NCBI RefSeq assembly: GCF_030269365.1
Contig: NZ_BSTF01000012.1
Span: 186,001 to 250,000, forward strand
Source: Lentzea sp. NBRC 102530
GTDB lineage: Bacteria > Actinomycetota > Actinomycetes > Mycobacteriales > Pseudonocardiaceae
DNA length: 64,000 nt
Reading direction: 5' to 3'
The position numbers and the translations under genes were made by a program. Positions 24,263 through 34,500 of this stretch are shown in pieces. Numbering within the stretch: position 1 is the first letter of the stretch; the number at the start of each line of letters is the position of its first letter. The notes below the pieces were generated by a model. The model worked only from the letters and a program-made list of their open reading frames with translations, ran no database searches and had not been told where the DNA came from.

Positions 24263-24274
24263 GTTGTATACAAC
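24263..24274. promoter_or_regulatory. Perfect 12-bp palindrome GTTGTATACAAC
   Basis: It lies in the 44-bp gap between the stop of the ABC ATPase (24276) and the lipoprotein ATG (24231), 32 bases upstream of the latter. The core TTGTATACAA resembles GntR-type operators, and it may also contain a -10 element. No GntR gene is in the window. Confidence 0.45.
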
Positions 24275-24275
24275 T

Positions 24276-25247
24276 CTACCGAGTAACTGGTTGATCGAGT
24301 TGGCGTTGGTAGAGCTTGCGGATGACGTCGTCGATTTCGGGCTCCACGACGGCGAGGTCGTGGACCTCCACCTGCCGCACCACCTGGGTGATCAACTGCG
24401 CCGCCGTCGTCTCCGCTCTCCTGAACGTGAGGTGGTGGCGCAACCCGTTCGCCTCGCTGCGCACCGCCGTTACTCCAGGGACGTCCGGCGCAGGTCCGGG
24501 TTCCCTGAGGTCGATGACCAGCTCCCGTTCCGGGGTGACCTCGGCGCGCAGGTCGTCGAGCGGTCCGTCGGCGAGCACCCGGCCGCGGTCGATCACCATC
24601 AGCCGCGGGCAGAGGCGTTCGATGTCGTCCAGGTCGTGCGTGGTGAGCAGCAACGTCGTGCCGCGGCGGGCGTTGAGGTCCGCGAGGAACTCCCGCAGGC
24701 GTTCCTTCGACTCGAGGTCCAGGCCGATCGTCGGCTCGTCCAGCACCAGCAGTTCCGGGGCGTGCAGCAGGGCGGCGGTGATCTCGCCGCGCATCCGCTG
24801 CCCCAGCGAGAGCTGTCGCACCGGCGTGACCAGGAGCTCTTGCAGGCCGAGGAGTTCGACGCATTCGTCGAGCCGCGTCCGGTAGTCCTGCGCGGACACC
24901 CGGTAGATGGACCTGAGCAGGTCGAAGCTGTCCTTCAGCGGCAGGTCCCACCAGAGCTGGCTGCGCTGGCCGAACACGACGCCGATGCGCTTGGCGAGAT
25001 CGCGCCGCTGCCGTGACGGATCGACGCCGTGCACCCTGATGTGCCCGCTGCTCGGCACCAGGATCCCGGTCAGCATCTTGATCGTCGTGGACTTGCCGGC
25101 GCCGTTCGGCCCGACGTACCCGACGGCCTCGCCCGCCTGCACGTCGAACGTGACCCCGTCGACCGCGGTGACCGTCTTGTAGTTGCGCCGCAGGCCTTTC
25201 GACGTGGCGACCTTGAACTCCCTGCGGAGCTCCCTGACCTCGATCAT
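24276..25247 (-). CDS. ABC transporter ATP-binding protein (ABC-2 exporter)
   Basis: The protein has 323 aa from ATG 25247, which overlaps the upstream permease stop (ATGA). Walker A is GPNGAGKS (about residues 46-53), the signature is LSLGQRMRGE (normally LSGGQ), and Walker B is LLVLDEPTIGLDL followed by the switch His in LTTHDLDD. The long insertion before Walker A (SKGLRRNYKTVTAVDGVTF) and the C-terminal extension are typical of the ATPase partnered with DUF990-type ABC-2 permeases. It works with the two permeases upstream as a three-gene export system of unknown substrate. Confidence 0.92.
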   Translation of the reverse strand: MIEVRELRREFKVATSKGLRRNYKTVTAVDGVTFDVQAGEAVGYVGPNGAGKSTTIKMLTGILVPSSGHIRVHGVDPSRQRRDLAKRIGVVFGQRSQLWWDLPLKDSFDLLRSIYRVSAQDYRTRLDECVELLGLQELLVTPVRQLSLGQRMRGEITAALLHAPELLVLDEPTIGLDLESKERLREFLADLNARRGTTLLLTTHDLDDIERLCPRLMVIDRGRVLADGPLDDLRAEVTPERELVIDLREPGPAPDVPGVTAVRSEANGLRHHLTFRRAETTAAQLITQVVRQVEVHDLAVVEPEIDDVIRKLYQRQLDQPVTR

Positions 25248-26041
25248 GATCCCGTCCCCCGGTAGTGCCTGACCGCGAACCGCCACACCAGCGCGGCGAC
25301 GCCCGCGGCCAGTGCCGCGACGAGCGGTGATGTCCAGCCGACCCAGCCCGGCAGGCCGATCGGATCTTGCTTTTCGAGCAGCGCGAGGCTCGGGTAGTAC
25401 GCGACGAACGCCCCCGGCACGATGAACGCCATCACCCAGCGCAGCGGCCGGGAGTAGACGTTGATCGGGTACGACGTGAAGGCGTTGCTGCCGTAGGTGA
25501 CCGCGTTGGCGAACTCGCGGCCCTCCACGATCCAGAAGCAGATCGAGCAGGCCACCACCCACACCGCGCTGTAGATGACCGCGCCCGCGATCGGCGTGAG
25601 CACGGTGAGCAGCACCTTGGCCGGCGACCACGCGACGTCGACGTGCGCGAGCGCGTAGCCCATCACCGCGAGCGCACCGGTGATGCGCCCGATCCTCCTG
25701 AGCCGGATGTCGGAGCACATGATCTGCGGCAACAACCGGAGCGGTCGCATCAGCAGCACGTCGAAGCTGCCGGTGCGGATGTAGGTCGGCAGGTGGTCGA
25801 GCTGCCCCGCGAAGAGGTCCGCGACACCGAACGCCGCGCCCGCGAACGCGTACATCAGCAGCACCTCGTTCTGCGAGAAGCCGCCCAGCGCGTCGATCCG
25901 GGTGAAGAGGATGAGGATGACGATCAGCTCATAGCCCTGGGCCAGCACCTGCGTCAAGAAGTCCATCGCGAACGACACGCGGTACGACATCTGGCTCTTC
26001 AGACGCGCGCCGATCAGCCTGGGGTAGATGGTCTCAGCCAC
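25244..26041 (-). CDS. ABC-2 type permease (DUF990-like), second subunit
   Basis: The protein has 265 aa with six hydrophobic segments. The motif RTGSFDVLLMRPLRLLPQ after the second TM segment is typical of the ABC-2 membrane family (PF06182/DUF990). It starts at ATG 26041, overlapping the first permease by 8 bases, and its stop overlaps the ATPase start. The two permeases probably form a heterodimer. Confidence 0.88.
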   Translation of the reverse strand: MAETIYPRLIGARLKSQMSYRVSFAMDFLTQVLAQGYELIVILILFTRIDALGGFSQNEVLLMYAFAGAAFGVADLFAGQLDHLPTYIRTGSFDVLLMRPLRLLPQIMCSDIRLRRIGRITGALAVMGYALAHVDVAWSPAKVLLTVLTPIAGAVIYSAVWVVACSICFWIVEGREFANAVTYGSNAFTSYPINVYSRPLRWVMAFIVPGAFVAYYPSLALLEKQDPIGLPGWVGWTSPLVAALAAGVAALVWRFAVRHYRGTGS

Positions 26042-26819
26042 CCTGCAGCACCACCTTCCGCACGGCGCGGTTCAGCGTGAAGTGGCCGATCGCGATGATC
26101 ACCACGGCCCAGAACGCCTGCAGCGCAAGGATCTTGGCCGGGTCACCGTGCCCGAGGAACACGTCGATCGGTGCCTGCAGGATCGCCGGGAACGGCGTCA
26201 GCCAGAGCACCTCGCGCGCCCACTCCGGGAAGAACGAGATGGGCACCGTCAGGCCGCACAGCAGACCGGACGAGATGTTCCAGAACCCGTAGAGCCCCCG
26301 GTTGTCGAGCAACCAGAACGAGCTGAGGTCGATGAGGAACCGGAAGCCGAAGCTGATCACCAGCGCGATCAGCGCGCTGAGGGCGAACAACGGCCACTGG
26401 AAGGCGTTCTGCGGGAACTGGAACGGGAACAGCACCATGCCGAACACCATCGGCGGGGCGAGGCGCGTGAGGAACGCGTACCCGCTCCGCCCGACGTCCT
26501 CCGCGAGAAGGGCGCCCTGCAGGTTCCACGGCCTGTACAGATCTACTACCACGTCACCGGATCGCACTCGCTCGGCGAGCTCGTTGGTTCCCCACAACAG
26601 GACGAACCCGAGCAGCCCCTGCCCGATCCAGACGTACGTGTTGGCGGCAGCGACGTCGTAGTCGGCGATCTCGCCGTCGGCAGCCTTGAGAGCGGCGACG
26701 AGAACGGCGACCCGCAGCAGGCCGAAGACCACGTTCGTGGTCATCCCGGCCAGCATCGCTTGTCGGTAGGTCGAATACCTTCGGAAGCCGGCAATGATCA
26801 AATCGGCGTGAACACGCAC
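26034..26819 (-). CDS. ABC-2 type permease (DUF990-like), first subunit
   Basis: The protein has 261 aa with six hydrophobic segments. It has the related motif RSGDVVVDLYRPWNLQG. It is the first gene of the exporter operon (permease, permease, ATPase). The promoter should lie just right of 26819, in the 48 bases before the downstream end of the kinase gene, or upstream of that kinase. The substrate is unknown; such systems export lipids, peptides or drugs in other organisms. Confidence 0.88.
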   Translation of the reverse strand: MRVHADLIIAGFRRYSTYRQAMLAGMTTNVVFGLLRVAVLVAALKAADGEIADYDVAAANTYVWIGQGLLGFVLLWGTNELAERVRSGDVVVDLYRPWNLQGALLAEDVGRSGYAFLTRLAPPMVFGMVLFPFQFPQNAFQWPLFALSALIALVISFGFRFLIDLSSFWLLDNRGLYGFWNISSGLLCGLTVPISFFPEWAREVLWLTPFPAILQAPIDVFLGHGDPAKILALQAFWAVVIIAIGHFTLNRAVRKVVLQGG

Positions 26820-26867
26820 GTCGGTCTACGTTAGCGACCGTCGCAAGTGGATTTCCGCCGCTGTGCC

Positions 26868-28241
26868 TCAGCCGCCGAACGCGCTGGTGACGACCTCTCC
26901 CGCCTCCGGCTGCGACGCGAGGCAGAGGAAGTAGTTGCGGGTGCCGTCCTTGAACCCGACGGCGCTCATCTCCCAGCCCGTCGTGTCCACGGTCGGGCGC
27001 GAGTTCGCCTTCATCACCGCGGCCGTGCAGACGTCCTTCAGCTCCGGCGACGCCATCAGCTCGTCCGAGTCGACCGCCGGGATCTCGCCGGAGAGCCAGC
27101 CGCCGGCGAACGCCTCCCAGTAGTGCAGGTCCGAGCAGCTGCTGACCTTCCTGGCCACCGCCGGCATGCCGCCGATGTTCGTGATGCCGCGGAAGCAGGT
27201 CGACGTCTCGATGCAGAACCCGGAGTCGCACTTCTTCAGGTACGGCGGGATGTCCTCCGCGCCGCCCTGCTGCGTGGTCGACGGCCCGGCACCCTGCGCG
27301 TTCGTCTTCTGCTCCCCGCCGAACGGGTTCCAGATGAGCACGCCCGCGACGATCGCGACGACCGCTCCCGCCGCTGCGACCAGTGGCCAGATCTTGCGCT
27401 TGGGCGGTTGCGGGACCGGCACGGTCGGCATCCGCATCGGGTCGACCAGTTCGTCCCGCAGCTGCGCCGCGCTGGGCGTGCGCAGGTTGGCGTCCGGGTG
27501 CAGCGCCCGCGCCAGTGCCTCGTGCAACGCGGCGGGCACCCCGGGCACCGCGGGCACGGGCCGGCGCAGGATCTCACCGAGCTGGTCGAACGACGTGATC
27601 GGCCACGGCACCGGCCGCGGCGGCTTGCCCGCGAGCAACGTGTAGAGCGTGGCGGCGAGGCTGTAGACGTCCGCCTGCGGCGTCGGCTCGGCCATCGCGA
27701 ACGCCTCGGGCGGCGCGTAGCTGGGGCTCAGGGCGTCCCGCGTGACCGTGCTGCCGCCCTGCGCGTCGAGCAACGCCGCGAGCCCGAAGTCCGCGAGCTT
27801 CGGCGTCCCGTACCGGTCGACGAGGATGTTGCCGGGCTTGATGTCCCGGTGCAGCACCCCGGCCTGGTGCGCGGCCGCCAGCGCGTCCGCGAGCTTGATC
27901 CCGAGGTCCCGCACCTGATCGGGGTGCAACGGCCCGGTGTTGTCGAGCTGGTCGGCGAGCGACCCGCCCGTGCACAGCTCCATGACGATGTACGGCGTGC
28001 CCTGCGCGGTGATGTTCGCGTCGTGCACCCCGACGACGTGCGGATGTCCGGAGAGCTTGGCCGCGGCCTGCGCCTCGCGGAGGAACCGCCGCCGGTCCCG
28101 TTCGTCGACGAGGACCCGGTTGTCGATCTTCACGGCCACGTCGCGCCCGAGTTGCGCCTGGTGGGCGGTGTACACCGTGGCGAACCCGCCCGCCCCCAGC
28201 GGTCTCAGTGCGGTCAGGCCGGGAATGTGGGGTGCGGTCAC
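26868..28241 (-). CDS. Membrane Ser/Thr protein kinase with Cys-rich extracellular domain
   Basis: The protein has 457 aa from GTG 28241. It has a Hanks-type kinase domain at residues ~9-265: glycine loop GAGGFATVY, K38 in VAVKI, HRD 131-133, N138 and DFG 151-153, all intact. A TM helix lies at 285-304. The extracellular part (305-457) contains several Cys residues (CDSGFCIETSTC, CSDL, CTAA, CLAS), probably disulfide-bonded, and no PASTA repeats. It is a receptor-like kinase whose signal is unknown. The neighbours are an ABC exporter operon (downstream, same strand) and a secreted phytase-like protein (38 bases upstream). Confidence 0.93.
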   Translation of the reverse strand: MTAPHIPGLTALRPLGAGGFATVYTAHQAQLGRDVAVKIDNRVLVDERDRRRFLREAQAAAKLSGHPHVVGVHDANITAQGTPYIVMELCTGGSLADQLDNTGPLHPDQVRDLGIKLADALAAAHQAGVLHRDIKPGNILVDRYGTPKLADFGLAALLDAQGGSTVTRDALSPSYAPPEAFAMAEPTPQADVYSLAATLYTLLAGKPPRPVPWPITSFDQLGEILRRPVPAVPGVPAALHEALARALHPDANLRTPSAAQLRDELVDPMRMPTVPVPQPPKRKIWPLVAAAGAVVAIVAGVLIWNPFGGEQKTNAQGAGPSTTQQGGAEDIPPYLKKCDSGFCIETSTCFRGITNIGGMPAVARKVSSCSDLHYWEAFAGGWLSGEIPAVDSDELMASPELKDVCTAAVMKANSRPTVDTTGWEMSAVGFKDGTRNYFLCLASQPEAGEVVTSAFGG

Positions 28242-28279
28242 GCGGCGCAGCTTAGTTCCGCACCCCGACACTTTTCCGC

Positions 28280-29206
28280 CTAGGCCGTGCAGTTCAGCGA
28301 CCCCGTGTGCAAGGCGTGACCCTTGGTGTTGTCGTCGTCCGTCCAGAGGGCCGTCTTCTTGCCGTTGACGCACGTCGGCGCCAGGGCAAAGCCTTCGAGG
28401 TTCACGTTCGGCAGCTTGGCGGGTCGGTCGTACGTGGCCTTGAGCGTGAACTTGCCGTTCGTGATGGCCAGGGTCGTGGCCCGCCCGCTGCAGTTGTTGT
28501 CGCAGGTGGCCCAGAGCCTCGAACCTTCCCACTCGAGGTCCATGACCTCCTTCTGCCCGCTGGCGAACTTCGCGACCAGCTTCGCCCCGCTGTCCTGCAG
28601 CGCGTAGAGGAAGATCCCGCCGGTCGCCTCCAGCCCGACCGCGACCAGCCCCGTTCCGTGGTTCGGGTAGTCGGCGGGGTTGTAGACCTTGCCGGCGTCG
28701 TCCCTGAACCCCTGCGCCGTCAGGAACGAGTCGGGAATCCACGAGATCCCCTCGGGCCCCTCATTGGGTTCCACCGAGGGCATCCCGGGCAGCTTCCACT
28801 CGTTCGTCGCGTTGCTGCCGGTGCCGACCTTGAGCACCATCGGCGAACTGACGTCACCGTTGTCGTTGTCCCGCTCGCTGACCACGAACAACCCGTCCGG
28901 CGTGCTCACGACACCCTCGGCGTCCGGGTCACCCCCGCCGTTGCGGAACTTCAGCGACCGCTTGGACTCGACCTTCCACGTGCTCCCGCTCGGCACCAGC
29001 CGGTACAGCGTCGAGGGCCCGTTCTTCACCGCCCACACGACACCCTGGCTCTCGAACGACACCCCGCTGAGGTTCTTGCCGAACACGTTCGACCCGTCAG
29101 CCGTCTGCGTGGCAGCAGCACCGGGCCACGCCGTAGCGGCGTCAGCGGTGCTGATGGTCAGCCCCAGCGTGAGGACCGTGAGGACACCGATCGTCTTGAT
29201 GCGCAA
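28280..29206 (-). CDS. Secreted beta-propeller, phytase-like/esterase-like protein
   Basis: The protein has 308 aa with a Sec signal peptide (MRIKTIGVLTVLTLGL, cleavage after ADA near residue 23). The sequence is a run of beta-strands with GVSFESQGVVWAVKNGPSTLYRL, DPDAEGVVSTPDGLFVVSE and NLEGFALAP; D-x-EG motifs of this kind are seen in esterase-like (PF13449 phytase-like) propeller proteins. Cys residues occur as CDNNC and near the C-terminus. The active site is not identified. It is secreted and acts outside the cell if it is an enzyme. Confidence 0.7.
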   Translation of the reverse strand: MRIKTIGVLTVLTLGLTISTADAATAWPGAAATQTADGSNVFGKNLSGVSFESQGVVWAVKNGPSTLYRLVPSGSTWKVESKRSLKFRNGGGDPDAEGVVSTPDGLFVVSERDNDNGDVSSPMVLKVGTGSNATNEWKLPGMPSVEPNEGPEGISWIPDSFLTAQGFRDDAGKVYNPADYPNHGTGLVAVGLEATGGIFLYALQDSGAKLVAKFASGQKEVMDLEWEGSRLWATCDNNCSGRATTLAITNGKFTLKATYDRPAKLPNVNLEGFALAPTCVNGKKTALWTDDDNTKGHALHTGSLNCTA

Positions 29207-29298
29207 CGGAAACGCCCCTTCTCTCCCGAAGCGCTCAAGATCGCACTCCGGTCTGGCAGGCGGCGTTCGACCAGTGGACCAGACGATGAACTCCCCGG

Positions 29299-29865
29299 CT
29301 ACTTCTTCGCGGCGGCCTTCGCGGCCTTCTTGAAGTCGCGCACCTCCAGCAACGACTTCGAATCGCGCACATCAGCCACGCTACGTCGGCTTCCTTCGTC
29401 CCCGTAGCTCCCCGCGGCCTTCCGCCACCCCTCCGGCGTGACCCCGAACTGCTTGCCCAAAAGGGCGAGGAAGATCTTGGCCTTCTGGTCCCCGAACCCG
29501 GGCAGCGCCTTGAGCCGCTTGAACACCGCGGCCCCGTCCCCGTCGGCCCAGATCCTCGTGACGTCCCCGTCGTACGTCTCGACCACGAACTGCGCCATCG
29601 CCTGCACCCGCTTGGCCATCGAGCCGGGGAACCGGTGCACGGCGGGAGGCGTGGCCATGATGGCGGCGAAGGCCTCGGGGTCGGCCTCGGCGATGCGGTG
29701 GACGTCCAGCCCGCCCATGCGGTCGGCGAGGACCTTGGGGCCGGAGAAGGCCTTCTCCATCGGGATCTGCTGGTCCAGCAACATTCCAGTCAGCAGGGCG
29801 AACATGTCCGACGCGAGGAGTGCGTCCGCGTCGGGGTTCTGCGCGAGGCACACCGTGCGGGTCAT
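29299..29865 (-). CDS. HhH-GPD-type base-excision DNA repair protein
   Basis: The protein has 188 aa from ATG 29865; the frame extends upstream but the conserved N-terminus begins MTRTVCLAQNPDADALLAS. It has LLTGMLLDQQIPMEKAF and the helix-hairpin-helix region ALPGFGDQKAKIFLALLGKQFGV. This is the small actinobacterial uncharacterised HhH-GPD family, related to DNA glycosylases but without the Cys-rich iron-sulfur site of MutY or Nth. The C-terminus is Lys/Ala rich and could bind DNA. It is a probable DNA repair protein; no enzymatic activity can be assigned. Confidence 0.88.
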   Translation of the reverse strand: MTRTVCLAQNPDADALLASDMFALLTGMLLDQQIPMEKAFSGPKVLADRMGGLDVHRIAEADPEAFAAIMATPPAVHRFPGSMAKRVQAMAQFVVETYDGDVTRIWADGDGAAVFKRLKALPGFGDQKAKIFLALLGKQFGVTPEGWRKAAGSYGDEGSRRSVADVRDSKSLLEVRDFKKAAKAAAKK

Positions 29866-29949
29866 GGGGAGAGCATCGCATGCGGGACGGACCGGTGCCG
29901 CCCCGACAGGCGCAGCCGCCTGGTTGAGCGAGAACGCGGTATGACGCTC

Positions 29950-29993
29950 TCCGAACGGCCTCAGGTGCCAGAGGGGTGTCGTGGCCGTTCGGA
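29950..29993 (-). terminator. Hairpin downstream of the kinase/hsdR transcript
   Basis: The perfect 11-bp arms TCCGAACGGCC and GGCCGTTCGGA enclose a 22-base loop. It lies 60 bases after the kinase stop and 85 bases before the HhH-GPD start, without a T-run. Confidence 0.5.
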
Positions 29994-30053
29994 CTTCCCC
30001 TGCCAATGTTGATCAAGAGACGCGCGCCTGCCCACGCGTGGCAATTCTGCGCG

Positions 30054-31550
30054 TCAACCCATGAGCCGGCCCAGCATTGCGCGGAGTTCGCTTCTCCGCG
30101 GATGTGCAGGACCGAGGTCGGCGAGCAGCGCGCGAACCTGTGCTTCGGCTTCTTGCGCGTCTCCGGCCGATGCCCGCAATCTAGCCGCTTCCCGGCGCAG
30201 TTCGATGATCTCGTCGTCGATGGGGCCAAGTTGTCGTTGCCGCACTTCCAGCACTGGTCCCAGGTGCGCTAGGGCTTCGGATGCGTCACCGAGTGCGGCG
30301 TGGCAAGTTGCGATCTGCACCCGCCAGTGCAGGACGTCCCCGTCCTCGGCGCCCCGTTCGGGCTGGATCTCAGCAACGAGGAGTTCGTACTGCGCGAGAG
30401 CGCGCGCATAGTCGCCGCCGAGCAGCAGGGTGTTCGCCAGTTGGAGCCGGATACCTCGGTGTTGGGCGCGCGGTAGTTCGACCGCACTGACATTTCCGAG
30501 GAGGTTCTCCAGCAGCTCCGCTGCCTGGGTGAACCGACCTGCCAGAACCAGTTCGGCCGCCTCGTCGCGCGTGCCGGTGAAGTTCGGCGTTCGAATGGGC
30601 GCGGGCACCGATCGATGCGAGTGGCCCCGGCTATGAGGAGCGAACGGTTGCCGATACGGGCGGGTGGGATCGGAAGGGCTCGATGGTGCGTCGGAACGGA
30701 CACCCGACTGCGGCGTGGGCAGGAAGGGCAGCAGTCGCTCGTAGACCTCCTGTGCGTCGGTCGGGCGGTCTTCCGGTGCCTTGGCGAGCAGGTGCAGGAC
30801 CAGTTCCTCGATCTCGACCGGCGTGTCGGCACGTTGTGTCCGCAAGGGTGGCGGTGGCTCCTCCACGTGCTGGCGCATCGCCGGATAGGTTCCCTCAGCG
30901 GTGAAGGGCCGCGTGCCCGCGAGGAGCTCGTGCAAGATGCAGCCCAGTGCGTAAAGGTCGCTGCGCGGGTTGGGGACACCGCCGAGAACCTGCTCGGGAG
31001 ACATGTAGGCGGGGCTGCCAACGGCTTCGCCGGTGGTCGTGAGCCGGGTCAGATCCGCTTCCAGCAATGTCGCGACGCCGAAGTCCAACACGGTGACCGT
31101 GCCATCAGGCTTGACCATCACGTTGCCAGGCTTGAGGTCGCGGTGCACGAGGGACTGCGCGTGTGCCGCGGCCAGTACCGACGCGACCTGTGCAGCTACG
31201 GCTGTTGCCCAGTCCACGGGCACCGGCTGGTGCTGGACGAGGAAGTCACCCAGGTCGATCCCGGGGACGAACTGCATCACCAGGTACAGCTCGTTCCCCT
31301 CCGTACCCGCGTCGAACACCGCTGGCACGCCAGGGTGCTCCACGCGTGCGGTGAGCCGTGCCTCACGCAGGAACCGCTTGACCAGGGTCGTGTGGTCAGA
31401 GCCGAGCGGCAGCACGTCGGGACGCAGCAGCTTGACGGCGACTGACCGGTCCAGCCGCTTGTCGTAGCCGGACCACACCTCGCCCATTCCTCCGCGGCCG
31501 ATTGGCGATGTGAGCTCGTACCGCTCGGCCAGGGTCCGTCGTGGGGTCAT
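30054..31550 (-). CDS. Soluble Ser/Thr protein kinase with TPR-like tail, in the restriction operon
   Basis: The protein has 498 aa. The kinase domain covers residues ~11-280: glycine loop IGRGGMGEVW (17-26), K40, HRD 136-138, DFG 156-158 and an APE-like SPEQ, so it should be active. A Pro/Ser/Arg-rich linker follows (~285-330). Residues ~335-490 are repeated helices with TPR-type spacing (ANTLLLGGDYARALAQYELL, CHAALGDASEALAHL, AGDAQEAEAQVRALL). There is no TM helix, unlike typical Pkn receptors. ATG 31550 is only 3 bases after the hsdR stop and has no strong site of its own, so translation is probably coupled to hsdR. The context implies a role in, or control of, restriction; this is inference. 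Confidence 0.92.
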   Translation of the reverse strand: MTPRRTLAERYELTSPIGRGGMGEVWSGYDKRLDRSVAVKLLRPDVLPLGSDHTTLVKRFLREARLTARVEHPGVPAVFDAGTEGNELYLVMQFVPGIDLGDFLVQHQPVPVDWATAVAAQVASVLAAAHAQSLVHRDLKPGNVMVKPDGTVTVLDFGVATLLEADLTRLTTTGEAVGSPAYMSPEQVLGGVPNPRSDLYALGCILHELLAGTRPFTAEGTYPAMRQHVEEPPPPLRTQRADTPVEIEELVLHLLAKAPEDRPTDAQEVYERLLPFLPTPQSGVRSDAPSSPSDPTRPYRQPFAPHSRGHSHRSVPAPIRTPNFTGTRDEAAELVLAGRFTQAAELLENLLGNVSAVELPRAQHRGIRLQLANTLLLGGDYARALAQYELLVAEIQPERGAEDGDVLHWRVQIATCHAALGDASEALAHLGPVLEVRQRQLGPIDDEIIELRREAARLRASAGDAQEAEAQVRALLADLGPAHPRRSELRAMLGRLMG

Positions 31551-31553
31551 GGA

Positions 31554-34500
31554 TCAGGTCACGTCCCGGCGTAGCGACTCGTAGGCGTAGCGACGGGCGA
31601 TGCTCTTCAGCTCAGAGTTGAACTGCGCGTCATCGGCGAACATCTGCACCGCCTTGGTGTCGTTCTCGATGCGTTCGTACAGCTTGTCCTCGAACACCTC
31701 GTCGAAGACGTGCCCGAAGTTCTCTTCGTCGTTGGCGAACGCCGCGGCCCGCACCTGCGGTTCGGACATCGCCGCTTCCGCCGGTCCACGCACGAGATCG
31801 CTCTCGCCGAGGTTGCTGCCGAATCGTTCGTTCAGCTCCGCTATCAGCTCGGCGAGAGACGAGACGGGGCGTTCCTGCTGCGCCCCACCGCCTTCTCCGG
31901 TGAATCCCGGAAGCACTTGCTCTCCCTCGGCAGCGAGTGCCATGTTGTGCTCACCGGTCTTGCCGATCCGAAGGTGGGTGAGATCGACCTGGCCGAGGTC
32001 GACGCCGGGGTCCTGCCGACGGGGCAGCCTCGGGAGGAGCATCTTGCCGTAGACGTAGAGCCGTTCCAGCGTGCGGTCGGGGTAGCCGACGACCTGGGCG
32101 AGGAACCCGTACTTGCGGACGTAATCGCGTAGGTCGGAGCGGAACGCTTCGGCCTGTTCCGATTCGTCTTCCAGGAGTTGGGCGAACCGGTCGCGCGCCG
32201 GGTCGGTGAGCCGGTACAGCGCGGCGTGCGCGTGGTTCCACTCGGTCCCCTCACCAGTGAACTGCTGTGCGCGCAGGTACTCGTCGGCGAACGCCTCCAT
32301 CTCCGACTCGACGAGCAGTTGGTGGTCCATCACCGCCCGTTCCGCGTCGTAGATCAGGTTCGGGTCGGTCGAATTGGTGATCGTCGTTTCGAAGAACGGC
32401 TTGAACGCCTGCTGGACGTCCTCGGCCTCGTTGGCGAGGTCCAGAACGAACAGGTCATCCTGTCCTTTGCGCGGATGGGTGCGGTTGAGTCGGGACAGCG
32501 TCTGCACCGCGGCAACGCCCTTGAGCGCCTTGTCCACGTACATCGTTGTCAGCAACGGCTGGTCGAACCCGGTCTGGTACTTCTCGGCCACGACGAGGAT
32601 GCGGTATTCCGGCCTTGGGGTGGTCGCCGCGTTCGGGTCGTCGGCGCGGGTGTAGGCGAACGCTTTCGGCAGCGCCGCCTCGCTGAAGCTGTTCAACGAA
32701 GGCTCGGTGACTTTGTCGGAGTCGAGGTTGTCCACTTTCACCTCGCCCGAGAACGCGACGAGCACCCCGCAACCCTCGTACCCGCGCATGTCGGCATAGG
32801 CCTTGATCTTGCGGTAGAGCTTCACCGCGTGTTCGCGGGAGCGGGTCACCACCATCGCCTTGGCCCGGCCGCCCAGCCGTCCGCGGGTGTGCTTGACGAA
32901 GTGCTCCACGATGAGTTCGGCGCGCTGCTCCAGGCTGTTCGGGCTCAGCACGGCGAACCTGGCCAGTGCAGCGCTGGCCTTGCGCTGGTCCACCTCGTGG
33001 TCATCGTCACCTACAAGCCGCCAGTACGTCTTGTAGGTGACGTAGTTGCGCAGCACGTCGAGGATGAACCCCTCCTCGATGGCCTGGCGCATCGAGTAGA
33101 CGTGGAACGGCCGCCACGTCTCGCCCCTACGGGTCCCGAAGAGTTCCAGCGTCTTCGGTTTCGGCGTGGCGGTGAACGCGAAGTAGGACAAGCTGTCGTG
33201 TTGCCCACGCGCCAGCGCCGCGGCGGTGAGCGGGTCGTTGTCCTCGTCGATGTCATCGCTGCCGAGCTTCGTCAGTACCCGCTTGAGCGCGGCCGCCGAC
33301 TCGCCCGATTGCGACGAGTGGGCCTCGTCGATGATGATCGCGAACCGCTTCCCGCGCAGGCCGTCCACTTTCTCCAGCACGTACGGGAAAGTCTGGAGGG
33401 TCACGATCAGGATCTTCGTCGTCTCGCCTGCCAGCTTCTCGGCGACCTGCTCCGACTTGGAACCCTCCGCCTTGTTGCTGATCTTGGAGACCACACCCGC
33501 GCGGTGCTCGAACTGGTAGATGGTGTCCTGCAACTGCCGGTCCAGCACCGATCGGTCGGTGATCACGACGACCTTGTCGAAGACCTGCTGGTCGTCTGCC
33601 CCGTGCAGGTTCGACAGGCGGTGCGCCAACCACGCGATGGTGTTGGACTTGCCGGAACCGGCTGAGTGCTCCACCAGGTAGTTCTGGCCGGCGCCGTGTT
33701 GGGCGGCGTGGTCGACCAGGGACCGCACCGTGTGCCACTGGTGGTAGCGGGGGAAGATCAGGTTTCTCGAGTGCGGGCCTGGCTTGCGGCCACCGCGCAG
33801 CTGCGTGCCCTCCTCCATGTGTACGAAGCGGCGGAGAATGTCGAGCCATGCCTCGGGCTGCCAGACCTCCTCCCACAGGTAGGAGGTCCGGTATCGGCCG
33901 GGTTCCGCGGGCGGGTTGCCCGCTCCGCCGTGGCTTCCTGGACCCGCGGAGCCGGTGTTGAAAGGCAGGAATCGCGTCTGCTCGCGAGCGAGTCGCGTCG
34001 TAAGGAAGACCAGGTCGGGATCGACGGCGAAGTGCACGAGCGTCCGCTTGGCGAACAGCAGCTCTCGCGGGTCCCTGCAGTGCCGGTATTGCTCCTTCGC
34101 ATCTTCGACGGTCTGCCCGGTGAGCGGATTCTTCAGCTCGGCTGTGGCGACCGGGATGCCGTTGACGAACAGCGCCAGGTCGAGCTCCTTGCCGCGGTCT
34201 CGCCCGGAGTAAGCGAGCTGACGGGTCACCGACAGCCGGTTCTGCTCGTAAAGGAACAACGCGTCGTCGGCGAGCGTGTGCGCGGGACGGAAGTATGCGA
34301 GCCGGATCAGGTGTCCTCGGTCTCGCACACCGTGCCGCAGCACGTCGACCGCGCCGCGCTTGTCGATCTCCTTGGCGACGTGGCGGGCGAACGCCCGACG
34401 TGCCTCACCGATGCTGTCGCCGTAGTGCACTCTCAGCTGTGTCCACACGTCCGCTTGAGTCGCGTTGACGAAGGCAGCCAGTTGCTCGGTGTCCAAGCCG

